Shown here in pieces: positions 1 to 13,017 of a stretch of DNA of 64,000 nt. The position numbers and the translations under genes are program-made. The notes beneath the pieces were generated by a model. The model was not told the DNA's origin. It saw only the letters and a list, made by a program, of their open reading frames with translations, and made no database searches. This stretch comes from Sambucus nigra (Eukaryota > Streptophyta > Magnoliopsida > Dipsacales > Adoxaceae): NCBI GenBank assembly GCA_949130495.1, contig OX422213.1:202237660-202301659 (forward strand). Reading direction: 5' to 3'. Numbering within the stretch: the first letter of the stretch is position 1; every line of letters starts with the position of its first letter.

Positions 1-870
1 ACGGGACCAATGTAACTGGTAGGAACTGTCCCCACAGGCGCGGGACTCCCGGTTTGAGAATACGTCGATAATTTGCATATTTTTAGACTTAGGCTTAAAA
101 ACATGGCGTTAGAGGGTGAAAAGTCAAAACAGCCCTCTAGTAGCCCCGTGGGTTGTACCAACACCTCCCACAAGACCAATGTAACTCGTAGGAACTGACC
201 CCGCAGCCGCGGGACTCCGGGTTTGAGAATACGACGATAATTTATATATTTTTAGGCTTAGGCTTAAAAACATGGCGTTAGAGGGTGCGAACTAGAAACA
301 ATCCCTGAACGTCCCCCCGTGGGTGGCACCAATACCTCCCACGGGACCAATGTAACTCGTAGGAACTGACCCCGCAGCCGCGGGACTCCAAATTTGAGAA
401 TACGATGGTAATTTGCATATTTCTAGACTTACTCTTAAAAACATGGCGTTAGAGTGTGAAAATCTCGAAAAAGCCCTCAAACGGCCCCGTGGGTGACACC
501 AACACCTCCCACGGGACCAATGTAACTCGTAGGACTGACCCCGCATCCGCGGGACTCCCGATTTGAGAATGCGACGATAATTTGCATATTTCCAGACTTA
601 GGCTTAAGAACATTGCGTTAGAGGGTGAGAACTAGAAACTTCCCCCGAACGTCCTTGTGGGTGGCACCAACACCTCCCACGGGACCAATGTAACTCGTCC
701 CGGCTTGAGAATAAGATGATAATTTCATATTTTGAGACTTAGGCTTAAAAACATGGCGTTAGAGGGTGAGAATTAGAAACAGCCACCGAACGTCCCCATG
801 GGTGGCACCAACACCTCCCACGGGACCAAAGTAACTCGTAGGAACTGACCCCGCAGCCGCGGGATTCCCG
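1..870 (+). repeat. Edge segment of satellite, aligned to 22.2-22.85 kb
   Basis: About five monomers not yet in the 2,525-bp register that follows. The first 650 bp follow the same order of variant monomers as 22,200-22,850 and, in part, 28,010-28,560. Shared marks are an AACTGTCCCC monomer with ATACGTCGATAA, then a TTTTTAGGCTTAGG monomer, then a GTTAGAGTGTGAAA monomer followed by GTGGGTGACACC. The window therefore opens inside an ordered higher-order array that continues to the left. One monomer here, near 698, carries a 27-bp deletion. Confidence 0.75.
688..710 (+). repeat. Truncated monomer, 27-bp deletion
   Basis: The sequence runs from TAACTCG directly into TCCCGGCTTGAG. The 27 bases normally between them, including AGGAACTGACC and CCGCGGGAC, are missing. 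The deletion removes the whole second dyad. Confidence 0.85.
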
Positions 871-3800
871 ATTTGAGAATACGACGCTAATTTGCATATT
901 TCTAGACTTAGGCTTAAAAACATGGTGTTAGTGGGTGAAAACTCGAAATAGCCCTCTAACGGCCCCGTGGGTGGTACCAACACCTCCCACGGGAGCAATG
1001 TTACTTATAGGACTGACCCCGCAGCCGCGAGACTCCCGGTTTGAGAATACGACGATAATTTGCATATTTCTAGACTTACGATTAAAAACATGGTGTTAGT
1101 GGGTGAAAACTCGAAATAGCCCTCTAACGGCCCCGTGGGTGGCAACAACACCTACCACGGGACCAATGTAACTCATAGGAACTGACCCCTCAGTCGCGGG
1201 AGTCCCGGTTTGAGAATACGACGGTAATTTGCACATTTCTAGACTTAGGCTTAAAAACATGGCATTAGAGGGTGAGAACTAGAAACAACCCCCGAAAGTC
1301 CCCGTGGGTGGCTCCAACACCTACCACGGGACCAATGTAACTCGTAGGAACTGACCCCTCGGCCGCGGGACTCCCGATTTGAGAATACGACGGTAATTTG
1401 TATATTTCTAGACTTAGGCTTAAAAACATGGCGTTAGAGGGTGAAAACTCAAAACAACCGTCTAATGGCCCCGTGGGTGGCACCAACACCTCCCACGGGA
1501 CAATTGAAACTCGTAGGACTGACCTTGCAGCCGCGGGACTCCCGATTTGAGAATACGATGATAATTTGCATATTTTTAGACTTAGGCTTAAAAACATGGC
1601 ATTAGAGAGTGAGAACTAGAAACAGCCCCCGAACGGCCCCGTGGGTGGTACCAACACCTCCCACGGGACCTATGTAACTCGTAGGAACTGACCGCGCAAC
1701 CGCAGGACTCCCGGTTTGACAATACGATGATAATTTGCATATTTCTAGACTTAGGCTTTAAAACATGGCGTTAGAGGGTGATAACAAGAAACAACCATCT
1801 AACGTCCCCGTGGGTGGCACCAACACCTCCCACGGGACCAAAGTAAATCGTAGGGACTGACCCCGCAGCCGTGGGACTCCTGATTTGAGAATATAAAGCT
1901 AATTTGTATATTTCTAGACTTAGGCTTAAAAATATGGCGTTAGAGGGTGAAAACTCGAAATAGCCCTCTAACGGCCCCGTGGGTGAAACCAACATCTCCC
2001 ACGGGATCATTGCAACTCGTAGGACTGACACCGCAGCCGCAGGACTCCCAGTTTTAGAATGCGACGATAATTTTCATATTTCCAGACTTAGGCTTAAAAA
2101 CATGGCGTTAGAGAGTGAGAACTAGAAACAGCCCCCGAACGTTCCTGTGGTTGGCAACAACACCTCCCACGGGACCAATATAACTCGTAGGAACAGACCC
2201 CGCAGACGCAGGACTCCCGGTTTGAGAATACGACGATAATTTCATATTTCTAGACTTAGGCTTAAAAACATGGCGTTAGAGGGTGATAACTAGAAACAGC
2301 CCCCGAACGTCCCTGTGAGTGGCACCAACACCTCCCACGGGACCAATGTAACTCGTAGGAACCGAACCCACAGTCGCGGGACTCCCGATTTGAGAATACG
2401 ATGATAATTTGCATATTTCTAGACTTGGGCTTAAAAACATGGCGTTAGAAGGTGAGAACTAGAAACAGCCCCCGAACGTCCCCGTGGGTGGCACAAACGC
2501 CTCCCACGGGACAAATGTAACTCGTAGGAACTGACCCCTCAGCCGCGGGACTCCCTATTTGAGAATATGTCGGTAATTTGCATATTTCTAGACTTAGGCT
2601 TAAAAACATTGCGTTAGAGGTGAAAACTCAAAACAACCCTCTAACGGCCCTGTCGGTGGCACCAACACCTCCCACGGGACCAGTGAAACTCGTAGGACTG
2701 ACCCCGCAGCCGCGGGACTCCCGGTTTGAGAATACGATGATAATTTGCATATTTTTAGACTTAGGCTTAAAAAAATGGCCTTAGAGGGCGAGAACTAGAA
2801 ACATCCCCTGAACCTCCCCGTGGGTGGCACCAACACCTCCCACGGGACCAATGTAACTCGTAGGCACTGACCTCGTAGCTGCGGGACTCCCGGTTTGAGA
2901 ATACGACTGTAATTTGCCTATTTATAGACTTAGGCTTAAAAATATGGCATTAGAGGGTGAGAACTAGAAACAGCCCCCGAACAGCCCCGTGGGTGGCACC
3001 AACACCTCCCACGAGACCAATGTAACTCGTAGGAACTGACCTCGCAGCCACGGGTCTCCCGATTTGAGAGTACGATGGTAATTTGTATATTTTTAGACTT
3101 AAGTAAAACATGGCATTAGAGAGTGATAAGTCGAAACAGCCCACGAACGGCTCCGTGGGTGGCACCAACACCTCCCAGAGGACCAATGTAACTCGTAGGA
3201 ACTGACCCCGTAGCCGCGGGACTCCCGATTTGATAATACGACGATAATTTGCATATTTTTAGACTAAGGCTTAAAAATATGGCGTTAGAGGGTGAAAACC
3301 CGAAACAGCCCTCTAACGGCCCCGTGGGTGGCACCAACACCTCCCACATTACCAATGTAACTCGTAGGACTGACCCTGCAGCCGCGGGACTCCCGGTTTG
3401 AGAATACGACGATAATTTGCTTATTTCTAGACTTAGGCTTAAAAACATGTTGTTAGTGGTTGAAAACTCGAAATAGCCCTCTAACGGCCCCGTGGGTGGC
3501 ACCAACACCTCCCACGGGAGCAATGTTACTTATAGGACTGACCTCGCAGCCGCGAGACTCCCGGTTTGAGAATACGAAAATAATTTGCATATTTCTAGAC
3601 TTACGCTTAAAAACATGGTGTTAGTGGGTGAAAACTCGAAATATCCCTCTAACGGCCCCATGGGTAGCAACAACACCTACCACGGGACCAATGTAACTCG
3701 TAGGAACTGACCCCTCAGTCGCGGGACTCCCGGTTTGAGAATACGACGGTAATTTGCATATTTCTAGACTTAGGCTTAAAAATATGGCATTAGAGGGTGA

Positions 3801-5920
3801 GAACTAGAAACAACCCCCGAACGTCCCCGTGGGTGGCACCAAGACCTACCACGGGACCATTGTAACTCGTAGGAACTGATCCCTCAGCCGCGAGACTCCC
3901 GACATGAGAATACTACGGTAATTTGCAATTTTCTAGACTTAGGCTTAAAAACATGGCGTTAGAGCGTGTAAACTCAAAACATCCCTCTAATGGCCCCGTG
4001 GGTGGCACCAACACCTCCCACGGGACAATTGAAACTCGTAGGACTGACCCCGCAGCCGCGGGACTCCCGATTTGAGAATACGATGATAATTTGCATATGT
4101 TTAGACTTAGGCTTAAAAACATGGCGTTAGAGGGTGAGAAATGGAAACAGCCCCCGAACGGCCCCGTGGGTGGCACCAACACCTCCCACGGGACCCATGT
4201 AACTCGTAGGAACTGATCGCACAAACGCGGGACTCCCGATTTGAGAATACGATGATAATTTGCATATTTATAGACTTAGGCTTAAAAACATGGCGTTAGA
4301 GGGTGAGAACTAGAAACAGCGCCCGAACGTCCCCGTGGGTGGCACCAACACCTCCCACGGGACCAATGTAACTCGTAGGAACTGACCCCACAGCCGCGGG
4401 ACTCCTGATTTGAGAATACAACGGTAACTTGTATATTTCTAGACTTAGGCTTAAAAATATGGCGTTAGAGGGTGAAAATTCGAAATAGCCCTCTAACGGC
4501 CCCGTGGGTGAAACCAGCATCTCCCACGGGACCAATGCAACTCGTAGGACTGACACCGCAGCCGCGGGACTCCCGGTTTGACAATGCGATGATAATTTAC
4601 ATATTTCCAGACTTAGGCTTAAAAACATGGTGTTAGAGGGTGATAACTAGAAACAGCCCCCGAACGTTCCCGTGGTTGGCACCAACACCTCCCACGGGAC
4701 CAATGTAACTCGTAGGAGCAGACCCCGCAGCCGCGGGACTCCCGGTTTGAGAATACGACGATAATTTGCATATTCTTAGACTTAGGCTTAAAAACATTGC
4801 GTTAGAGGGTGAGAACAAGAAAGAACCCCCGAACGTCCCCGTGGGTGGCACCAGCACCTCCCACGGGACCAATGTAACTCGTAGGAATTGAACCCGCAGT
4901 CGCGGGACTCCCGGTTTGAGAATACGATGATAATTTGCATATTTCTACACTTGGGCTTAAAAACATGGCGTTAGAGGGTGAGAACTAGAAACAGCCCCCG
5001 AACGTCCCCGTGGGTGGCACCAACACCTCCCACAGGACAAATGTAACTCGTAGGAACTGACCCCTCAGTCGCGGGACTCCCTATTTGAGAATACGACGAT
5101 AATTTGCATATTTTTAGACTTAGGCTTAAAAACATGGCGTTAGAGGTGAAAACTCAAAACAGCCCTCTAACGGCCCTGTCGGTGGCACGAACACCTCCCA
5201 CGGGACCATTGAAACTCGTAGGACTGACCCCGCAACCGCGGGACTCCCGGTTTGAGAATATGACGATAATTTGCATATTTTTAGACTTAGGCTTAAAAAC
5301 ATGGCGTTAGAGGGCGAGAACTAGAAACATCCCCCGAACCTCCCCGTGGGTGGCACGAACACCTCCCACGGGACCAATGTAACTCGTAGGAACTGACCCC
5401 GCAGTTGCGGGACTCCCGGTTTGAGAATACGACGGTAATTTGCCAATTTATAGACTTAGGCTTAAAAATATGGCGTTAGAGGGTGAGAACTAGAAACAAC
5501 CCCCGAACAACCCCGTGGGTGGCACCAACACCTCCCACGAGACCAATGTAACTCGTAGGAACTGACCCTGCAGCCACGGGTCTCCCGATTTGAGAGTACG
5601 ATGGTAATTTGCATATTTCTAGACTTAAGCAAAACATGGCATTAGAGAGTGAAAACTTGAAACAGCCCCCGAACGGCTCCGTGGGTGGCTCCAACACCTC
5701 CCAGAGGACCAATGTAACGCGTAGGAACTGACCCCGTAGCCGCGGGATTCCCTATTTGAGAATACGATGATAATTTGCATATTTTTAGACTAAGGCTTAA
5801 AAACATGGCGTTGGAGGGTGAAAATTTGAAACAGCCCTCTAACGGCCCCGTGGGTGGCACCAACACCTCCCACGGGACCAATGTATCTCGTAGGACTGAC
5901 CCTACAGCCGCGGGACTCCT
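870..5920 (+). repeat. Higher-order repeat, two copies of ~2,525-bp 15-mer
   Basis: Diagnostic variants recur at a spacing of 2,524-2,526 bp. GGGAGCAATGTTACTTATAG at about 993 matches about 3,518, CAATTGAAACTCG at 1,501 matches 4,026, GGGTGAAACC near 1,981 matches 4,505, and the TTAGAGGTGAAAACTC monomer at about 2,612 matches about 5,142. Fifteen monomers of about 168 bp give the period. The two copies differ by many point changes, so this is an older, more diverged duplication than the arrays further right. Boundaries are approximate to one monomer. Confidence 0.85.
5408..5690 (+). repeat. Conserved two-monomer cassette, array A example
   Basis: The first monomer has AGTTGCGGGACTCCCGG, an ATTTATAGACTTAGG core and AAAAATATGGCGTTAG. 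The second, always directly downstream, has GGGTCTCCCGATTTGAGAG, ACTTAAGCAAAACATGG (three bases shorter than the usual core) and ATTAGAGAGTGAAAAC. The same pair occurs once per unit in the left arrays, near 2,935-3,120, 8,497-8,660, 10,505-10,680 and 12,525-12,700. Confidence 0.85.
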
Positions 5921-5960
5921 GGTTTGAGAATACGACGATAATTGGCTTATTTATAGACTT

Positions 5961-8900
5961 AGTCTTAAAAACATGGCGTTAGAGAGTGAGAACTAGAAAC
6001 AGCCCCCGAACGTCCCCGTGGGTCGCACCAACACCTCCCACGGTACTAATGTAACTCGTAGGAATTGACCCCGCAGCCGCGGGACTCGCGATTTGAGAAT
6101 ACGATGTTAATTTGCATATTTCTAGACTTAGGCTTAAAACATGTTGTTAGAAGATGAAAACTCAAAATAGCCCTCTAACGGCCCCGTGGGTGACACAAAC
6201 ATCTCCCACGGGACCAATGTGACTAGTAGGACTGACCCCACAGCCGTGGGACTCCCGGTTTGAGAATACGACAATAATTTGAATATTTCTAGATTTTGGC
6301 TTAAAAACATGGCATTAGAGGGTGAGAACAAGAAACAGCCCCCGAACGTCCCCGTGGGTGGCACCAACACCTCCCACAGGACCAATGTAACTCGTAGGAA
6401 CTGACCTTGCAGCCGTGGGACTCCCGATTTGAGAATACGATGATAATATGCATATTTTCAGACTTTGGCTTGAGAACACGGCGTTAGATGGTGAGAACTA
6501 GAAATAACCCTCAAACGTCCACGTGGGTGGTACCAACACCTCCCACGGGACCAATGTAGCTCGTAGGAACTGACCCCACAGCCGCGAGACTCCCGGTTTG
6601 AGAATACGACGATAATTTCATATTTCTAGACTTAGGCTTAAAAACATGGCGTTAGAGGGTGATAACTAGAAACAGCCCCCGAACGTTCCCGTGGTTGGCA
6701 CCAACACCTCCCACGAGACCAATGTAACTCGTAGGAACAGACCCCGCAGCCGCGGGACTCCCGGTTTGAGAATACAACGATAATTTGCATATTCTTAGAC
6801 TTAGGCTTAAAAACATTGCGTTAGAGGGTGAGAACAAGAAACAACCCCCGAACGTCCCCGTGGGTGGCACCAGCACCTACCACGGGACCATTGTAACTCA
6901 TAGGAACTGATCCCTCAGTCGCGAGACTCCCGACATGAGAATACTACGGTAATTTGCAATTTTCTAGACTTAGTCTTAAAAACATGGCGTTAGAGCGTGT
7001 AAACTCAAAACATCCCTCTAATGGCCCCGTGGGTGGCACTAACACCTCCCACGGGATAATTGAAACTCGTAGGACTGACCCCGCAGCCGCGGGACTCCCG
7101 ATTTGAGAATACGATGATAATTTGCATATGTTTAGACTTAGGCTTAAAAATATGGCGTTAGAGGGTGAGAACTGGAAACAGCCCCCGAACGGCCCCGTGG
7201 GTGGCACCAACACCTCCCACGGGACCCATGTAACTCGTAGGAACTGATCGCACAAACGCGGGACTCCCGATTTGAGAATACGATGATAATTTGCATATTT
7301 ATAGACTTAGGCTTAAAAACATGGCGTTAGAGGGTGAGAACTAGAAACAGCCCCCGAACGTCCCCGTGGGTGGCACCAACACCACCCACGGGACCAATGT
7401 AACTCGTAGGAACTGACCCCACAGCCGCGGGACTCCTGATTTGAGAATACAACGGTAACTTGTATATTTCTAGACTTAGGCTTAAAAATATGGCGTTAGA
7501 GGGTGAATATTCGAAATAGCCCTCTTAGGCCCCGTGGGTGAAACCATCATCTCCCACGAGACCAATGCAACTCGTAGGACTGACACCGCAGCCGCGGGAC
7601 TCCCGGTTTGAGAATGCGATGATAATTTATATATTTCCAGACTTAGGCTTAAAAACATGGCGTTAGAGGGTGATAACTAGAAACAGCCCCCGAACGTTCC
7701 CGTGGTTGGCACCAACACCTCCCACGGGACCAATGTAACTCGTAGGAACAGACCCCGCAGCCGCGGGACTCCCGGTTTGAGAATACGACGATAATTTGCA
7801 TATTCTTAGACTTAGGCTTAAAAACATTGCGTTAGAGGGTGAGAACAAGAAACAACCCCCGAACGTCCCCGTGGGTGGCACCAGTACCTCCCACGGGACC
7901 AATGTAACTCGTAGGAATTGAACCCGCAGTCGCGGGACTCCCGGTTTGAGAATACGATGATAATTTGCATATTTCTAGACTTGGGCTTAAAAACATGGCG
8001 TTAGAGGGTGAGAACTAGAAACAGCCCCCGAACGTCCCCGTGGGTGGCACCAACACCTCCCACAGGACAAATGTAACTCGTAGGAACTGACCCCTCAGTC
8101 GCGGGAATCCCTATTTGAGAATACGACGGTAATTTGCATATTTCTAGACTTAGGCTTAAAAACATGGCGTTAGAGGTGAAAACTCAAAACAGCCCTCTAA
8201 CGGCCCTGTCGGTGGCACGAACACCTCCCACGGGACCAATGAAACTCGTAGGACTGACCCCGCAGCCGCGGGACTCCCGATTTGAGAATACGACGATAAT
8301 TTGCATATTTTTAGACTTAGGCTTAAAAACATGGCGTTAGAGGGCGAGAACTAGAAACATCCCCCGAACCTCCCCGTGGGTGGCACGAACACCTCCCACG
8401 GGACCAATGTAACTCGTAGGAACTGACCCCGCAGTTGCGGGACTCCCGGTTTGAGAATACGACGGTAATTTTCCAATTTATAGACTTAGGCTTAAAAATA
8501 TGGCGTTAGAGTGTGAGAACTAGAAACAACCCGTGGGTGGCACCAACACCTCCCACGAGACCAATGTAACTCGTAGGAACTGACCCTGCAGCCACGGGTC
8601 TCCCGATTTGAGAGTACGATGGTAATTTGCATATTTCTAGACTTAAGCAAAACATGGCATTAGAGAGTGAAAACTTGAAACAGCCCCCGAACGGCTCCGT
8701 GGGTGTCTCCAACACCTCCCAGAGGACCAATGTAACGCGTAGGAACTGACCCCGTAGCCGCGGGATTCCCTATTTGAGAATACGATGATAATTTGCATAT
8801 TTTTAGACTAAGGCTTAAAAACATGGCGTTAGAGGTTGAAAATTCGAAACATCCCTCTAACAGCCCCGTGGGTGGCACCAACACCTCCCACGGGACCAAT

Positions 8901-8979
8901 GTATCTCGTAGGACTGACCCTACAGCCGCGGGACTCCTGGTTTGAGAATACGACGATAATTGGCTTATTTCTAGACTTA
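5961..8979 (+). repeat. 18-monomer unit with internal 6-mer duplication
   Basis: Within this unit the monomers around 6,652-6,876 match those at 4,633-4,872, and the monomers around 7,663-7,902 match them again, about 1,011 bp (six monomers) later. At 6,880 the sequence changes from the register offset by about 2,019 bp to the register offset by about 3,030 bp. The next monomers copy 3,850-4,860. This explains why the first unit is 18 rather than 12 monomers long. It is the expected product of unequal exchange between monomers six positions out of register. Confidence 0.85.
6237..6250. repeat. Second dyad with both arms changed (CCCAC/GTGGG)
   Basis: The usual second dyad is CCCGC-AGCC-GCGGG. 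Here both arms are changed, to CCCAC and GTGGG, and still pair perfectly. The same form is at 11,275-11,288. Each arm change is a CpG transition, so it may be decay rather than selection for pairing. Confidence 0.75.
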
Positions 8980-10999
8980 GTCTTAAAAACATGGCGTTAG
9001 AGAGTGAGAACTAGAAACAGCCCCCGAACGTCCCCGTGGGTCGCACCAACACCTCCCACGGTACTAATGTAACTCGTAGGAATTGACCCAGCAGCCGCGG
9101 GACTCGCGATTTGAGAATACGATGTTAATTTGCATATTTCTAGACTTAGGCTTAAAACATGTTGTTAGAGGGTGAAAACTCAAAATAGCCCTATAACGGC
9201 CCCGTGGGTGACACAAACATCTCCCACGGGACCAATGTGACTAGTAGGACTGACCCCATAGCCGTTGGACTCCCGGTTTGAGAATACGACAATAATTTGC
9301 ATATTTCTAGATTTTGGCTTAAAAACATGGCATTAGAGGGTGAGAACAAGAAACAGCCCCCGAACGTCCCCGTGGGTGGCACCAACACCTCCCACAGGAC
9401 CAATGTAACTCGTAGGAACTGACCTTGCATCCGTGGGACTCCCGATTTGAGAATACGATGATAATATGCATATTTTCAGACTTTGGCTTGAGAACACGGC
9501 GTTAGATGGTGAGAACTAGAAATAACCCTCAAACGTCCACGTGGGTGGCACCAACACCTCCCACGGGACCAATGTAGCTCGTAGGAACTGACCCCACAGC
9601 CGCGAGACTCCCAGTTTGAGAATACAACGATAATTTCATATTTCTAGACTTAGGCTTAAAAACATGGCGTTAGAGGGTGATAACTAGAAACAGCCCCCGA
9701 ACGTTCCCGTGGTTGGCACCAACACCTCCCACGGGACCAATGTAACTCGTAGGAACGGACCCCGCAGCCGCGGGACTCCCGGTTTGAGAATACGACGATA
9801 ATTTGCATATTCTTAGACTTAGGCTTAAAAACATTGCGTTAGAGGGTGAGAACAAGAAACAACCCCCGAACGTCCCCGTGGGTGGCACCAGCACCTCCCA
9901 CGGGACCAATGTAACTCGTAGGAATTGAACCCGCAGTCGCGGGACTCCCGGTTTGAGAATACGATGATAATTTGCATATTTTCTAGACTTGGGCTTAAAA
10001 ACATGGCGTTAAAGGGTGACAACTAGAAACAGCCCCCGAACGTCCCCGTGGGTGGCACCAACACCTCCCACAGGACAAATTTAACTCGTAGGAACTGACC
10101 CCTCAGTCGCGGGACTCCCTATTTGAGAATACGACGGTAATTTGCATATTTCTAGACTTAGGCTTAAAAACATGGCGTTAGAGGTGAAAACTCAAAACAG
10201 CCCTCTAACGGCCCTGTCGGTGGCACGAACACCTCCCACGGGACCAATGAAACTCGTAGGACTGACCCCGCAGCCGCGGGACTCCCGGTTTGAGAATACG
10301 ACGATAATTTGCGTATTTTTAGACTTAGGCTTAAAAACATGGGGTTAGAGGGCGAGAACTAGAAACATCCCCCGAACCTCCCCGTGGGTGGCACGAACAC
10401 CTCCCACGGGACCAATGTAACTCGTAGGAACTGACCCCGCAGTTGCGGGACTCCCGGTTTGAGAATACGACGGTAATTTGCCAATTTATAGACTTAGGCT
10501 TAAAAATATGGCGTTAGAGGGTGAGAACTAGAAACAACCCCCGAACAACCCCGTGGGTGGCACCAACACCTCCCACGAGACCAATGTAACTCGTAGGAAC
10601 TGACCCTGCAGTCACGGGTCTCCCGATTTGAGAGTACGATGGTAATTTGCATATTTCTAGACTTAAGCAAAACATGGCATTAGAGAGTGAAAACTTGAAA
10701 CAGCCCCCGAACGGCTCCGTGGGTGGCTCCAACACCTCCCAGAGGACCAATGTAACGCGTAGGAACTGACCCCGTAGCCGCGGGATTCCCTATTTGAGAA
10801 TACGATGATAATTTGCATATTTTTAGACTAAGGCTTAAAAACATGGCGTTAGAGGGTGAAAATTCGAAACAGCCCTCTAACGGCCCCGTGGGTGGCACCA
10901 ACACCTCCCACGGGACCAATGTAACTCGTAGGACTGACCCTACAGCCGCGGGACTCCCGGTTTGAGAATACGACGATAATTGGCTTATTTCTAGACTTA
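8979..10999 (+). repeat. 12-monomer higher-order unit, copy 2 (2,020 bp)
   Basis: A full unit bounded by the GACTTAGTCTTAAAAACATG anchor. It holds one TTAGAGGTGAAAACTC monomer (about 10,180), one ATTTGCCAATTTATAG monomer (about 10,480) followed by a short ACTTAAGCAAAACATGG monomer (about 10,660), and one ACACGGCGTTAGATGG monomer (about 9,495). The same order is seen in the units before and after it. Confidence 0.85.
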
Positions 11000-13017
11000 G
11001 TCTTAAAAACATGGCGTTAGAGAGTGAGAACTAGAAACAGCCCCCGAACGTCCCTGTGGGTCGCACCAACATCTCCCAGGGTACTAATGTAACTCCTAGG
11101 AATTGACCCCGCAGCCGCGGGACTCGCGATTTGAGAATATGATGTTAATTTGCATATTTCTAGACTTAGGCTTAAAACATGTTGTTAGAGGGTGAAAACT
11201 CAAAATAGCCCTCTAACAGCCCCGTGGGTGACACAAACATCTCCCACGGGACCAATGTGACTAGTAGGACTGACCCCACAGCCGTGGGACTCCCGGTTTG
11301 AGAATACGACAATAATTTGCATATTTCTAGATTTTGGCTTAAAAACATGGCATTAGAGGGTGAGAACAAGAAACAGCCCCCGAACGTCCCCGTGGGTGGC
11401 ACCAACACCTCCCACAGGACCAATGTAACTCGTAGGAACTGACCTTGCAGCCGTGGGACTCCCGATTTGAGAATACGATGATAATATGCATATTTTCAGA
11501 CTTTGGCTTGAGAACACGGCGTTAGATGGTGAGAACTAGAAATAACCCTCAAACGTCCACGTGGGTGGCACCAACACCTCCCACGGGACCAATGTAGCTC
11601 GTAGGAACTGACCCCACAGCCGCGAGACTCCCGGTTTGAGAATACGACGATAATTTCATATTTCTAGACTTAGGCTTAAAAACATGGCGTTAGAGGGTGA
11701 TAACTAGAAACAGCCCCCGAACGTTCCCGTGGCTGGCACCAACACCTCCCACGGGACCAATGTAACTCGTAGGAACAGACCTCGCAGCCGCGGGACTCCC
11801 GATTTGAGAATACGACGATAATTTGCATATTCTTAGACTTAGGCTTAAAAACATTGCGTTAGAGGGTGAGAACAAGAAACAACCCCCGAACGTCCTCGTG
11901 GGTGGCACCAGCACCTCCCACGGGACCAATGTAACTCGTAGGAATTGAACCCGCAGTCGCGGGACTCCCGGTTTGAGAATACGATGATAATTTGCATATT
12001 TCTAGACTTGGGCTTAAAAACATGGCGCTAGAGGGTGAGAACTAGAAACATCCCCCGAACGTCCCCGTGGGTGGCACCAACACCTCCCACAAGACAAATG
12101 TAACTCGTAGGAACTGACCCCTCAGTCGCGGGACTCCCTATTTGAGAATACGACGTTAATTTGCATATTTCTAGACTTAGGCTTAAAAACATGGCGTTAG
12201 AGGTGAAAACTCAAAACAGCCCTCTAACGGCCCTGTCGGTGGCACGAACACCTCCCACGGGACCAATGAAACTCGTAGGACTGACCCCGCAGCCGCGGGA
12301 CTCCCGGTTTGAGAATACGACGATAATTTGCATTTTTTTAGACTTAGGCTTAAAAACATGGCGTTAGAGGGCGAGAACTAGAAACATCCCCCGAACCTCC
12401 CCGTGGGTGGCACGAACACCTCCCACGGGACCAATGTAACTCGTAGGAACTGACCCCGCATTTGCGGGACTCCCGGTTTGAGAATACGACGGTAATTTGC
12501 CAATTTATAGACTTAGGCTTAAAAATATAGCGTTAGAGGGTGAGAACTAGAAACAACCCCGAACAACCCCGTGGGTAGCACGAACACCTCCCACGAGACC
12601 AATGTAACTCGTAGGAACTGACCCTGTAGCCACGGGTCTCCCGATTTGAGAGTACGATGGTAATTTGCATATTTCTAGACTTAAGCAAAACATGGCATTA
12701 GAGAGTGAAAACTTGAAACAGCCCCCGAACGGCTCCGTGGGTGGCTCCAACACCTCCCAGAGGACCAATGTAACGCGTAGGAACTGACCCCGTAGCCGCG
12801 GGATTCCCTATTTGAGAATACGATGATAATTTGCATATTTTTAGACTAAGGCTTAAAAACATGGCGTTAGAGGGTGAAAATTTGAAACAGCCCTCTAACG
12901 GCCCCGTGGGTGGCACCAACACCTCCCACGGGACCAATGTAACTCGTAGGACTGACCCTACAGCCGCGGGACTCCCGGTTTGAGAATACGACGATAATTG
13001 GCTTATTTCTAGACTTA
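10999..13017 (+). repeat. 12-monomer higher-order unit, copy 3 (2,018 bp)
   Basis: Same order of diagnostic monomers as copy 2, with the TTAGAGGTGAAAACTC monomer at about 12,199, the ATTTGCCAATTTATAG monomer at about 12,500 and the short ACTTAAGCAAAACATGG monomer at about 12,680. Differences from copy 2 are scattered single bases and one-base indels. Confidence 0.85.

Noticed and set aside
2578..2784. Recurrent 68-codon plus-strand frames (also at 5,104, 8,134, 10,142, 12,161, 14,513)
   Set aside because: They arise where two adjacent monomers total a multiple of three with no stop, and recur once per higher-order unit. The peptide is a translation of satellite with no recognisable domain.
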